Assembly (NCBI RefSeq): GCF_017255185.1
Contig: NZ_JAFKCZ010000019.1
Coordinates: 27,664-91,663 of the forward strand
Reading direction: 5' to 3'
Source: Parahaliea mediterranea
GTDB taxonomy: Bacteria > Pseudomonadota > Gammaproteobacteria > Pseudomonadales > Halieaceae
DNA: 64,000 bases
Shown here: positions 1-7,884 of the stretch, piece by piece
Layout of the letters: each line of letters starts with the position of its first letter
Numbering within the stretch: the first letter of the stretch is position 1
Notes under the pieces: generated by a model
Databases searched by the model: none
What the model saw: only the letters and a program-made list of their open reading frames with translations
Told to the model about the DNA's origin: nothing
Translations under genes and position numbers: made by a program

Positions 1-712
1 CAATGGCGTGCGGAATCTGGTCGATATGCGTCACCAGCACCACCAGGCCCATCAGGATGTAGCTGATGGCCATGAATGGCACCAGCCAGCTCGCCACATT
101 GGCGATGCGCCGGATTCCGCCGAGCACCACCGCCCCCACCAGCAGCATCAGCACCAGGCCGGTGGCCAGGGGCGGCACCGAAAAGGAGTCACTGAGCACT
201 TGCGACACGGAGTTGGACTGCACGGTGTTGGCGATACCAAAGCCCGCCAGGCTGCCAAAGATGGCGAAGGCATAGCCCAGCCAGTGCCAGCGGCGGTGCA
301 GGCCATTGCGGATATAGTACATCGGGCCGCCGCTGTAGTTGCCGTCCGCGTCCTGCTCGCGAAAGCGCACCGCGCAGACCGCCTCGGCGTACTTGGTCGC
401 CATCCCCACGAAGGCGGTAATCCACATCCACAGCAGCGCGCCGGGACCACCGAGCGCCAGCGCCGTGGCCACCCCGGCGATATTGCCGGTGCCGATGGTG
501 GCCGACAGCGAAGTCATCAACGCGGCGAAGGGAGAAATATCGCCCTCGCCGGTGCCAGTTCGCCCCCGCAGCAACAAACCCAGCGCCGCCGGTATTTTGC
601 GCACCGTCATGAAACGCAGCCCGACGCTCAGGTAAATACCGGTACCCAACAATAGCACCAGCATCACCGGCCCCCAGGCGAAGGCGTTCACCGCGGTGAT
701 CAACTCAGTCAT
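1..712 (-). CDS. Sodium:alanine symporter family (AGCS) protein, C-terminus cut by window edge
   Basis: The N-terminal 237 residues of a polytopic inner-membrane amino-acid/sodium symporter can be read from an ATG at 712; the rest lies outside the window. Recognisable stretches are the early SLSATIGTGNIAGVATAL segment, the WMWITAFVGMATKYAE segment and the GGPMYYIRNGL motif, all hallmarks of AgcS-type transporters that import alanine or glycine with Na+. Several hydrophobic helices alternate with short loops. It is the most upstream minus-strand gene of its group, and the next gene (773-1759) points into it across a 60-bp gap. The family call is firm; the exact substrate cannot be told from this part. 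Confidence 0.9.
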   Translation of the reverse strand, partial: MTELITAVNAFAWGPVMLVLLLGTGIYLSVGLRFMTVRKIPAALGLLLRGRTGTGEGDISPFAALMTSLSATIGTGNIAGVATALALGGPGALLWMWITAFVGMATKYAEAVCAVRFREQDADGNYSGGPMYYIRNGLHRRWHWLGYAFAIFGSLAGFGIANTVQSNSVSQVLSDSFSVPPLATGLVLMLLVGAVVLGGIRRIANVASWLVPFMAISYILMGLVVLVTHIDQIPHAI

Positions 713-772
713 GAATCCCCCTGTTGTGTTGGCGACATCGCACAGCCCGCGCCGCCTTGTGGTTGTGTCAAT

Positions 773-1759
773 TTAACAGTGCTGGCGCTGGGCTAGCAGG
801 CCGAATATGCCCCCGGTGTGCACGAACACAATGTCCCGGCAGTCATCGAAGCGCCCGGCGGCGAGTTCCTGTAGCAGGCCGTGGAAGGCCTTGCCGGTGT
901 AAACCGGGTCCAGCACCAGGCCCTCCATCCGCGCGAGGTCACGAATCAGCTGGAAGATTTCCGGCCCCGCCTTGGCGTAGCCCTCTCCCACGTAGCCATC
1001 CAGCACCCTCGGCACAACCGCGATCTCCGGCACGCCGGGAAAACGCCGGCGCCAGTCATCGGCGTCCTCGCGGACCTTGTCCAGGAAATACTGTTCGTCG
1101 TCGCAGACATTGACGCCCCACACGGTCATCGGCAGGCCGTGCAGGGCCGCGCCCAGCGTGAGCCCCGCCTGGGTGCCGCCGGAACCGGTGGCGGTCACCA
1201 CGTGGGCCTGCTCGATCCCCGCGGCCTCCAGGTCCGCACCGAGTTCCTCCGCCGCGGCGATATAGCCCCAGGCGCCGATACCGTCGCTACCGCCGGTGGG
1301 AATGGCCAGCGCCTTGCGGCCCTGGCGCGCGTACCGCGCCTGGCACTGGCGAAACAGCGTGGGCAATTCGGCGAAAAAACGCTGGGGAGGAAAGCAGTCG
1401 ATGGTCGCGCCGGCGAGCTGGTCGAGGAAGTAGTTCCCGTCGGCTTGTGCCGGAACGTCGCCGCGCAGCAACAGGTGGACGGCGAGCCCGGCACGGGCGC
1501 CGACAAAGGCGGTGGCCCGGCAGTGATTGCTCTGCAGGCCGCCACAGGTGATCAGGGTATCGCAGCCCTCGTCCTGGGCGTGTGCGAGGATGAACTCCAG
1601 TTTGCGGACCTTGTTGCCGCTGAGTTCGCAGCCGGTGAGGTCATCCCTCTTGACCCAGATCCGCCGGCCACCGCCCCAGGCCTCCGAGGCCCGGGGCAGG
1701 AACTGCAGTGGCGTGGGTGCGCGGGCCAGCTCAACCCGCCGCGGATAGGTCAGTGCCAT
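773..1759 (-). CDS. PLP-dependent D-cysteine desulfhydrase / ACC deaminase family enzyme
   Basis: This is a 328-residue fold-type II PLP enzyme. The PLP lysine is expected at Lys50 in LSGNKVRKLE, followed by the cofactor-contacting CGGLQSNHCRATA stretch and a glycine-rich phosphate-binding loop (ATGSGGTQAG). Length and motifs fit the DcyD/ACC-deaminase family, which breaks D-cysteine to pyruvate, H2S and ammonia, or deaminates 1-aminocyclopropane-1-carboxylate. D-cysteine desulfhydrase is the likelier activity by general resemblance, but sequence alone does not settle it. It lies 20 bp downstream of yajC on the same strand and may be co-transcribed with it; I see no functional link between the two. 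Confidence 0.85.
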   Translation of the reverse strand: MALTYPRRVELARAPTPLQFLPRASEAWGGGRRIWVKRDDLTGCELSGNKVRKLEFILAHAQDEGCDTLITCGGLQSNHCRATAFVGARAGLAVHLLLRGDVPAQADGNYFLDQLAGATIDCFPPQRFFAELPTLFRQCQARYARQGRKALAIPTGGSDGIGAWGYIAAAEELGADLEAAGIEQAHVVTATGSGGTQAGLTLGAALHGLPMTVWGVNVCDDEQYFLDKVREDADDWRRRFPGVPEIAVVPRVLDGYVGEGYAKAGPEIFQLIRDLARMEGLVLDPVYTGKAFHGLLQELAAGRFDDCRDIVFVHTGGIFGLLAQRQHC

Positions 1760-1779
1760 CGGCTAGTTGCCCGGGCCTG

Positions 1780-2118
1780 TCAACCGATGGACTTCAGGGT
1801 TCCCTTGGGCAACACGGCGTGAACGTGTACACGCTGGAACTTCATGTCCACCTTGTCGGCGACATTCAGCACCATGTAATTGTCATCCAGTGCGGCAATC
1901 CGCCCGAGAATCCCGGAGGTGGTCACCACCTCGTCGCCCTTGGCCAGCTCCGCCACCATCTGGGCGTGCTCCTTCTGGCGCTTGCGCTGGGGGCGAATGG
2001 CGATGAAATAAAACAGCGCGAACAGTCCGATCAGGAATACGATCTGGAAAAGTTCACCACCCTGGGACGCCGGTGCGGCGCCGGCCTGGGCGTGCGCGCT
2101 GGCAACAAACAGACTCAT
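1780..2118 (-). CDS. yajC: Preprotein translocase accessory subunit YajC
   Basis: This 112-residue protein has one transmembrane helix (about residues 20-40, ending FIAIRPQRKRQKEH) and a small cytoplasmic domain with the conserved KGDEVVTTSGILGRI stretch, which identifies YajC, the partner of SecDF in the Sec holotranslocon. The start was set at the ATG at 2118, preceded by an AAGGAAA ribosome binding site; a longer in-frame extension upstream has no such support. In most gammaproteobacteria yajC sits in queA-tgt-yajC-secD-secF. Here it stands alone, followed by a PLP enzyme, so either the operon has broken up or this is a second copy. Confidence 0.92.
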   Translation of the reverse strand: MSLFVASAHAQAGAAPASQGGELFQIVFLIGLFALFYFIAIRPQRKRQKEHAQMVAELAKGDEVVTTSGILGRIAALDDNYMVLNVADKVDMKFQRVHVHAVLPKGTLKSIG

Positions 2119-2400
2119 ACTGGTTTTCCTTACTGTGATGAGGCCCCGCGGGGCCCGGGAGGCGTTCAGTCGCGGTAATGTACCGGGTTTGGCGTGGAGC
2201 CGCAATTAAGGCGGCAAACGGCGTGTCACTGGCGGCAGCGGTCATCGCCGGCCGCCACGGTATAAATAAGTCTACGGCGCCGGATATTGGTCCGCCCCCG
2301 CTGTCCCCCCCGGACGCCCACTTGTATGATGCGCCACTACAGCGGCCGGGATTGCGACCGGGCACCCGCCGGCATAATGAATGACAGTCGAGGAGCCGAC

Positions 2401-4104
2401 ATGAGCACAGAGGTATCCGATCTCGTTGCCGCCATGCACCGCGCCAGTGAGCAACTCACCGCCCCCGGGGCGCCCTGGGAGCTGGAGCAACGCCGGATCA
2501 ACGGCGTGGAACTGCGCAGCTACAAAAATGCCCCTGGCACCCTTCGCGACGCCATCGACGCCGGCCGCGCCCACGGCGACAAGACCTTCGTGACCTACCA
2601 GGACGAGCGCTACAGCTTCGACGACTTCTTCGCCGCGGCGGACCGGCTGGCCCACCACCTGGCGCAAGGCCTCGGCATTCACAAGGGCGACCGGGTGGCG
2701 ATCGCCATGCGCAACTACCCCGAGTGGATGATGAGCTTTGTCGCCATTGCCTCCATCGGCGCCGTGGTCGTGCCCCTCAACAGCTGGGGGCGCGCCGAGG
2801 AGCTGGCTTACGGCATCCAGGATGCCGGCGCGCGCCTGGTCATCTGCGACAGCGAGCGCCTGGCCTACCTCGCGGACCAGCTCCCGGCATTGAATTGCCG
2901 CGCCATCCAGGTGCGCGGCGATGAGCGGCGGGACGACTGGGTGGAGCCCTGGTCCCGTTCCCAGGAGGCGGCCGCGGAACTGCCCGAGGTCGACATCGGT
3001 CCCGGCGACCTGGCGATCATCATGTACACCTCGGGCACCACCGGCAAACCCAAGGGCGCCGCCTCGACCCACTTCGCCATCGCCCAGGCGCTGTACAACT
3101 TCGAGTACCACGCGGCCCTGTCGGCGATGGCCAACATGCCCACCGTGGAGAAAATGCTGGGCAGCGGCTTCGACCCGGCGACCCTGCTCGCGGTCCCCCT
3201 GTTCCACGTCTCGGGATGCTACGCGGTATTTCTCGGCAACCTCCGCGGCGGCCGCAAGCTGTCGATCATGTACAAATGGAATCCGGAACAGGCGCTGGAC
3301 ATCATCGCGCGGGAACGCATCACCGTGTTTACCGGCGTGCCGGCGATGACCCTGGCCCTGCTGGAATCGCCGCGTTTCGCCGACAGCGACACCAGCAGCC
3401 TGTTCGCCCTCGGGGCCGGAGGCGCCGCCTGCCCGCCCCACCTCAAGGACCTGATCTACGACAAGCTGCCTGACGCCTACCCCGGCACCGGCTACGGCAT
3501 GACGGAGACCAACGCCACCGGTTCCAGCTGCACCGGCGCGGCCTTCCGCCTGCGCCCCAACGCCGCGGGCACCCTCTCCCCCATCGTCGAGGTAAAAACC
3601 GTGGGCGAGAACGGCAACGCCCTGCCCCGGGGGGAAACCGGCGAGATCTACATCAAGAGCCCGACCAACGTGCAGCAGTACTGGAACCTGCCCGAGGCCA
3701 GCGCGAATACCTTCGTCGACGGCTGGGTGGCCACCGGCGACGTCGGCTACGTCGACGACCTGGACTTCCTGTACATCGTCGACCGGATCAAGGACATGGT
3801 GATCCGCGGCGGCGAGAACATCTACCCGGTGGAAGTGGAAGGCGTGTTGCTGGGCCACCCCGCGGTGCTCGAAGCCACGGTCTTCGGCGTGCCTCACGAG
3901 CAGTGGGGCGAGGAGCTGATCGCCAGCGTCCACCTGGGCGACGACAGCGCCACCGAGGAGGAACTGCGGGCCCACGTGGCCGGGCATCTGGCGGGTTTCA
4001 AGGTCCCTGCGCGCATCCTCATCAGCGGTGACGAGCTGCCCAAGAACGCCACTGGCAAGGTATTGAAAAAGGCGGTGAAAGAGCAATACCTGGCGGCCGG
4101 CTGA
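2401..4104 (+). CDS. Class I adenylate-forming acyl-CoA ligase (FadD-like)
   Basis: A 567-residue AMP-binding enzyme activates a carboxylic acid to its CoA thioester with ATP. The phosphate-binding loop MYTSGTTGKPKG lies at residues 208-219, the GYGMTETN motif starts near 364, the TGD and DRIKDMVIRGGENIYP hinge follow, and the C-terminal catalytic lysine is Lys553 in KNATGK. The ATG at 2401 is chosen because GAGGAG lies just upstream; an in-frame upstream extension to 2287 is poorly supported. The gene is convergent with the SnoaL-like gene. Its setting among P450, amidohydrolase and GST-like genes suggests a fatty, terpenoid, steroid or aromatic acid substrate, but this is inference. Confidence 0.9.
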   Translation: MSTEVSDLVAAMHRASEQLTAPGAPWELEQRRINGVELRSYKNAPGTLRDAIDAGRAHGDKTFVTYQDERYSFDDFFAAADRLAHHLAQGLGIHKGDRVAIAMRNYPEWMMSFVAIASIGAVVVPLNSWGRAEELAYGIQDAGARLVICDSERLAYLADQLPALNCRAIQVRGDERRDDWVEPWSRSQEAAAELPEVDIGPGDLAIIMYTSGTTGKPKGAASTHFAIAQALYNFEYHAALSAMANMPTVEKMLGSGFDPATLLAVPLFHVSGCYAVFLGNLRGGRKLSIMYKWNPEQALDIIARERITVFTGVPAMTLALLESPRFADSDTSSLFALGAGGAACPPHLKDLIYDKLPDAYPGTGYGMTETNATGSSCTGAAFRLRPNAAGTLSPIVEVKTVGENGNALPRGETGEIYIKSPTNVQQYWNLPEASANTFVDGWVATGDVGYVDDLDFLYIVDRIKDMVIRGGENIYPVEVEGVLLGHPAVLEATVFGVPHEQWGEELIASVHLGDDSATEEELRAHVAGHLAGFKVPARILISGDELPKNATGKVLKKAVKEQYLAAG

Positions 4105-4154
4105 CCCGACCCGCCAGTGACCCCCAGCACCGTGACCGGCGCCGGGCAGTCGAT

Positions 4155-4604
4155 TTACAGCTGCATGAAATCGGGGGTATTGAACACCCAGCTTTTTTCC
4201 TCTTCCCGGCGGGCGATGCGCCAACCCGCCGGGGTGCGGCGATACTCATCCACGTACCACAAGCCCAACAGGAATACCTGGGTGCCGCCATCGGGCAGGG
4301 CCATTTCCATGGGGTTGAAACACATCACCCGCCCGCTGGCGCGATCGCCGTCGAGGGCGACCTGGACGTTGGCGTTGAGATGCTGGGAATTGGGAAAGAC
4401 CTCGTCCGCCACCGCCTGCTTGAGGTAGGCAATGGTCTCTTCCAGGTCGCCGACGCTGCCGCCAAAGGCGCTGTAGTCGACATGGGCATCCCCGGTGAAC
4501 ACCTCGCGCAGGCCGTCGAAATTTTTACTGTCGATCAGGTCGGCGTAGTGGAACACCAGGTCCTGAATTTCCCAGCGATCGGACATCTCCTGTTGGCTCA
4601 TCAT
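4155..4604 (-). CDS. SnoaL-like / NTF2-fold protein
   Basis: A 149-residue protein of the NTF2-like cone fold (SnoaL_4 type), with the typical opening helix (WEIQDLVFHYADLIDSKNFDGL) and closing strand region (GWRIARREEEKSWV). Members include small isomerases, cyclases, dehydratases and ring-hydroxylating dioxygenase beta-like proteins acting on steroid or polyketide-like rings. The first of two adjacent ATGs has AAGGAGA five bases upstream. It is the last gene of a minus-strand run after the GST-like gene and is convergent with the acyl-CoA ligase. The specific reaction is unknown. Confidence 0.82.
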   Translation of the reverse strand: MMSQQEMSDRWEIQDLVFHYADLIDSKNFDGLREVFTGDAHVDYSAFGGSVGDLEETIAYLKQAVADEVFPNSQHLNANVQVALDGDRASGRVMCFNPMEMALPDGGTQVFLLGLWYVDEYRRTPAGWRIARREEEKSWVFNTPDFMQL

Positions 4605-4638
4605 ATTCTTCTCCTTGTCGTTATCGTGGCGCGGCCAG

Positions 4639-5403
4639 CTAGAAATCCAGCGGCAACCGCAGGTGCCGCTCGTACATGCGCTCGCGGTGGGCCAGCAGGC
4701 GCGGGGTCAGCAGGCCCCGAACGCTATCGCCGCCGGAGGCGTAGACCGCGCGCATGGACTCGGGCATGGGATTGACCTCGTGCGGCAGTGGGTCAACCAT
4801 GCCCGCGAAGTTGGCCCAGTAGATATCCACCGCGGTGAGGCTATCGCCAACGAAATACTGGCTACCGGCCGCCTGCCGGACTTCCAGCTGCCGGTCGAGG
4901 TAGTCGCAGATACGCGCCAGCTGCGCCGGCGCCGCCACCGCGGCCGCGGCCGAATAGCCGTACTTCGCCGCCATGCGCGCGACCGCGGCGGGGGGATCGT
5001 CGGATTGCATGCCCGGGTGCAGCAGCATCAGCCGGCGCTGCCAGCCGAAGCCGTCGACACCGGCGATCAGCGCCGACAGGCCAATGGCCTGCTGGCGCAG
5101 GTCCAGTCCCGCCGGCAGCAACGGCGCCTGTGGCGCCAGGCGCTCCGCCAGGTGCAGCAAGTCCAGCCAGTGGCTCACCGGCGGCCCGTCACCGGGTACG
5201 GCCACCGGCGCCGAGTCCTGTCCGGTCCACTCGCGCAGCTCCTCGTTGGCCTGCCCCGCCACCTGCCGCACCGGCAGGAAATCGAGCCCCTTGAAGTTGA
5301 GGATCGCCTTGGCGGCCTCGCCCCAGGGTCCCGGCACGCCGGCGGTCAACACCAGGCGCAGGCCCGGCAGGCTTTTGGCATCACTGACGCTGAGGTAGTC
5401 CAC
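4639..5403 (-). CDS. Glutathione S-transferase family protein
   Basis: This 254-residue protein has an N-terminal thioredoxin-like half (residues about 10-80, with PWGEAAKAILNFKGLDF and a VAVPGDGPPVSHW region) and an all-helical C-terminal half (YFVGDSLTAVDIYWANF), as in GSTs. The start is a GTG at 5403 with AGGAGA just upstream, eight bases after the stop of the amidohydrolase gene; no ATG fits as well, and a longer upstream reading would run through the neighbouring gene. Tight spacing puts it in one transcript with the amidohydrolase. GST-like proteins are frequent in aromatic or xenobiotic catabolic clusters; whether this one uses glutathione is not visible. Confidence 0.8.
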   Translation of the reverse strand: MDYLSVSDAKSLPGLRLVLTAGVPGPWGEAAKAILNFKGLDFLPVRQVAGQANEELREWTGQDSAPVAVPGDGPPVSHWLDLLHLAERLAPQAPLLPAGLDLRQQAIGLSALIAGVDGFGWQRRLMLLHPGMQSDDPPAAVARMAAKYGYSAAAAVAAPAQLARICDYLDRQLEVRQAAGSQYFVGDSLTAVDIYWANFAGMVDPLPHEVNPMPESMRAVYASGGDSVRGLLTPRLLAHRERMYERHLRLPLDF

Positions 5404-5411
5404 GTCGTCTC

Positions 5412-6284
5412 CTATTGATCGAGTTTGAACACCCGGAGCGCATTCTCGCGCAGGAATTTGGGCCACACCTCGTCGCGCAAAGGCACATCTGGCATCTCGC
5501 GGAAAATGCGGTCCAGCGACAGGCCCATGGGGAAGTAGCCGGCGTACATCACCTGGTCGGAGCCGCGGGTGTTGGCGAAGTGCACGATATCCTCGGGGTA
5601 GTGCTTGGGCGCGAAGGCCGAGGTCATGTAGTGCAGGTTGGGGTACTTGAGCATCATTTTCCAGGCCACGTCGGTCCAGGGCTCGCAGCCGTGGCGCGTC
5701 ACCACGCGCAGTTCCGGGAAGAACCACAGGACCTCGTCCAGCAACTCCACCTTCTGCGGCCCAAAGGGCAGCCGCGGCCCGGGAATGCCCATGCAGGGAC
5801 AGAAGGGAATATCCAGCTCCACCAGCTTGGCGTAGATGGGATACCACTTCTTGTCGTTCACCGGTACCGGCGGGCAGATCATCGCCGGCGAGGCGGTGAC
5901 CGCCTTGATGTCGAATTCCTCCTTCAACGCGACGATGGTGCGCACCTCGTCCATGCCGTTGTTGGGGTTGGCCTCGTAGCAGGCGAAAAAGCGGTCCGGA
6001 AAGCGCCGCAGGGCCTCCTTGTGGTGCTCGGCGTAGGGCCCCACCCCGATCATCGCGCGCTCGATGCCGTGCTTGTCCATTTGCGCCACGGTGTAGGCCA
6101 CGTAATCGTCCTGCCCGTCGATCTGGGGGATGTCCTTGAACATGTACTGGGCCGGCATCTTGAACATCTCATGGCTCTCCTTGTCCATGAGCATCGGCTT
6201 GATCCACTCGTAGAAGTGGCTGTTGTCGTCGCCGGGTACGGCCAGCATCAGGTCGATGACGCCGATATCCTTGGGCATGGGCAT
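5412..6284 (-). CDS. Amidohydrolase-fold (amidohydrolase_2) family protein lacking the N-terminal HxH
   Basis: A 290-residue TIM-barrel protein of the amidohydrolase_2 group, related to ACMSD-type decarboxylases and hydrolases. Conserved landmarks are FFACYEANPNNG, WYPIYAKLVELDIPFCPCMG, the RHGCEPW motif and the C-terminal ENALRVFKL helix typical of the group. The usual metal-binding D-x-H-x-H at the first strand is replaced by IDLMLAVPG, so metal ligation must differ or be absent. Start at the ATG at 6284 (GGAGA upstream); a second ATG six bases later is possible. It forms an operon with the GST-like gene, eight bases downstream. Substrate unknown; a ring-cleavage product or lactone is plausible from context. 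Confidence 0.82.
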   Translation of the reverse strand: MPMPKDIGVIDLMLAVPGDDNSHFYEWIKPMLMDKESHEMFKMPAQYMFKDIPQIDGQDDYVAYTVAQMDKHGIERAMIGVGPYAEHHKEALRRFPDRFFACYEANPNNGMDEVRTIVALKEEFDIKAVTASPAMICPPVPVNDKKWYPIYAKLVELDIPFCPCMGIPGPRLPFGPQKVELLDEVLWFFPELRVVTRHGCEPWTDVAWKMMLKYPNLHYMTSAFAPKHYPEDIVHFANTRGSDQVMYAGYFPMGLSLDRIFREMPDVPLRDEVWPKFLRENALRVFKLDQ

Positions 6285-6426
6285 GGGGAGTTCTCCAAAG
6301 CAATCTGTCGAGCGACCATTGTGGTCAATCCGGGCGCGGCGACCAAGCCCGGCCAGCCCGGCCGCGGCAGATTGTAGACCCGGGCACAACAGCGTGAACC
6401 GGTCGCCGGGCGCGCTGTGCGGTAGC

Positions 6427-6455
6427 GGTCACCGGGGGTGACCTGAGCGCTCAGG
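6427..6455. repeat. Two overlapping intercistronic palindromes
   Basis: Between the P450 stop and the amidohydrolase start lie GGTCACC-GGG-GGTGACC (6427-6443) and the perfect 14-bp palindrome CCTGAGCGCTCAGG (6442-6455), sharing two bases. In RNA they would form mutually exclusive hairpins; neither is followed by a T run, so a classical terminator is not supported. Confidence 0.5.
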
Positions 6456-6478
6456 GCGGCGCGACTCCTCGCCGCGAC

Positions 6479-7714
6479 TCAAGCCCCCGCCACGTCGAAG
6501 GCGATGGGCATGGACTTGATGCCGTTGATAAAGTTGGAGCGCAACCAGTTGATATCGCCATCGAAACGCGGATTGCGCACGTGTTTCAGTATTTCGGTGA
6601 AGATCACCTCCAGCTCCAACCGGGCCAGATGCGAGCCCAGGCAGAAATGCTGGCCGTGACCGAAGGCCCGGTGCTCGTTGCGCACGTCCTCGCGGCGATT
6701 GCGGGCGATGTCGAAAGTGTCGGGGTCGCTGAAGACCCTTTCGTCGGCGCTGGCCGCGCCGTAGTACAGCTGCACGCGGTCCCCCGCCCGGATGCGCTGC
6801 CCGCCCAGTTCCACGTCCTCCATCGCCGTGCGGCGGAAGGCGATCACCGCCGGGTTGTAGCGCAGAAACTCTTCGATCGCGTCGCGCACCAGGGTCGGGT
6901 CCGCCACCAGCTGCCGGTACTGATCGGGGTGTTCGATCAGCAGGCGCATGCCCTGGCTGGTCACCGTGCGCGTGGTCTCGTTGCCGGCCACGATCAACAG
7001 CATGAAGAAGTTGCAGAACTCATCGTCGGTCAGCGGCTCGTCCTCCACCGTGCCCTCCAGCAGGGTATTGACGATATCCTCCTGCGGCCTCTCCTTGTGT
7101 GCCTGCGCGATATCCATGGCCATCATGAACATCTCGGTCATGGCGTTGAAGGCGTCTTCCTCGGAGGTATTGAGGTCCGGGTCGTCCTGGCCCAGCATGA
7201 TGTTGGTCAGCTCGAACAGCCGATGGCGCTTGTCCGCCGGGACCCCCATCAGCTCGCAAATCGCCAGCAGCGGCAGCTCCATGGCGACGTCCTCCACGAA
7301 CTCGCAGCGCCCCCCTTCCACCGCCTTGCTTACGATATCGCGGGCCAGCGCCTCGAAACGCGGGCGGTAACTCTCGACCTTGGCGGGCGTGAACGCGCTG
7401 CGCACCAGGCGCCGGTACTTGAGGTGTTGCGGCGGATCCATGTTGATCATCAACAGGCGCAGCATGGCCAGGTCATCGTCCGAGGCGGGCTCGTGCAGCA
7501 TGCAGCTGCGCTCGTGGGAGGAAAACAGCTTGGGGTTCTTGGATACGAAGTCCAGGTCCTCGCGGCGACTGATGACCCAGAAGCCCGGGTGGCTGTCCGT
7601 GCCCTCGTGCCAGTACACCGGCGCTTCCGCGCGCAGGTGGCGGTACATGTCGCGGGGGTGTCCCCCCTGGAAAGTGTCGGGGTCGATAAGGTCGATATGC
7701 GGGCAAACTGACAT
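6479..7714 (-). CDS. Cytochrome P450
   Basis: A complete bacterial soluble P450 of 411 residues. The I-helix oxygen-binding motif AGNETTR is at 243-249, the K-helix ExxR at Glu282-Arg285, and the heme loop FGHGQHFCLG carries the thiolate ligand Cys358. It hydroxylates a C-H bond using electrons from a ferredoxin and reductase that are not encoded nearby. Family membership is certain; by overall look it resembles the class used by actinobacteria and proteobacteria for steroids, fatty acids or terpenoids, but the substrate is inference. An operator-like palindrome lies about 55 bp upstream of its start. Confidence 0.96.
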   Translation of the reverse strand: MSVCPHIDLIDPDTFQGGHPRDMYRHLRAEAPVYWHEGTDSHPGFWVISRREDLDFVSKNPKLFSSHERSCMLHEPASDDDLAMLRLLMINMDPPQHLKYRRLVRSAFTPAKVESYRPRFEALARDIVSKAVEGGRCEFVEDVAMELPLLAICELMGVPADKRHRLFELTNIMLGQDDPDLNTSEEDAFNAMTEMFMMAMDIAQAHKERPQEDIVNTLLEGTVEDEPLTDDEFCNFFMLLIVAGNETTRTVTSQGMRLLIEHPDQYRQLVADPTLVRDAIEEFLRYNPAVIAFRRTAMEDVELGGQRIRAGDRVQLYYGAASADERVFSDPDTFDIARNRREDVRNEHRAFGHGQHFCLGSHLARLELEVIFTEILKHVRNPRFDGDINWLRSNFINGIKSMPIAFDVAGA

Positions 7715-7767
7715 TTGCTACTCCTTGCGCGGGGCGACGGGGCTCTAATCATTGGGCCAGCCTATAT

Positions 7768-7783
7768 ACTAATAGGCATTAGT
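7768..7783. promoter_or_regulatory. Operator-like palindrome upstream of the P450 gene
   Basis: ACTAAT-AGGC-ATTAGT is a perfect 6+6 inverted repeat 54 bp upstream of the P450 start, in an AT-rich patch that also contains TATA-like -10 candidates on the minus strand. Its size and symmetry suit a TetR-, MarR- or GntR-type dimer; the regulator is not identified. Role is inferred from position only. Confidence 0.45.
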
Positions 7784-7855
7784 CTAACCCAGCCGGAACG
7801 CTCCGTCACCTGCCTCCCGCGGACCCCGATAGCCCGCGGCGGCAATGCCGGCCCT

Positions 7856-7878
7856 GGCGGTCGCGGCTTGCGACCGCC
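7856..7878. repeat. Perfect 9-bp stem hairpin after the lipoprotein gene
   Basis: GGCGGTCGC (7856-7864) and GCGACCGCC (7870-7878) form a perfect stem with a 5-base loop just beyond the lipoprotein stop codon. There is no T run, so it may stabilise or end the transcript by a factor-dependent route. Confidence 0.45.
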
Positions 7879-7884
7879 CCCGGC

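Noticed and set aside
2272..4224. A 650-codon minus-strand frame opposite the acyl-CoA ligase
   Set aside because: It is the mirror of a gene with clear motifs and contains none of its own.
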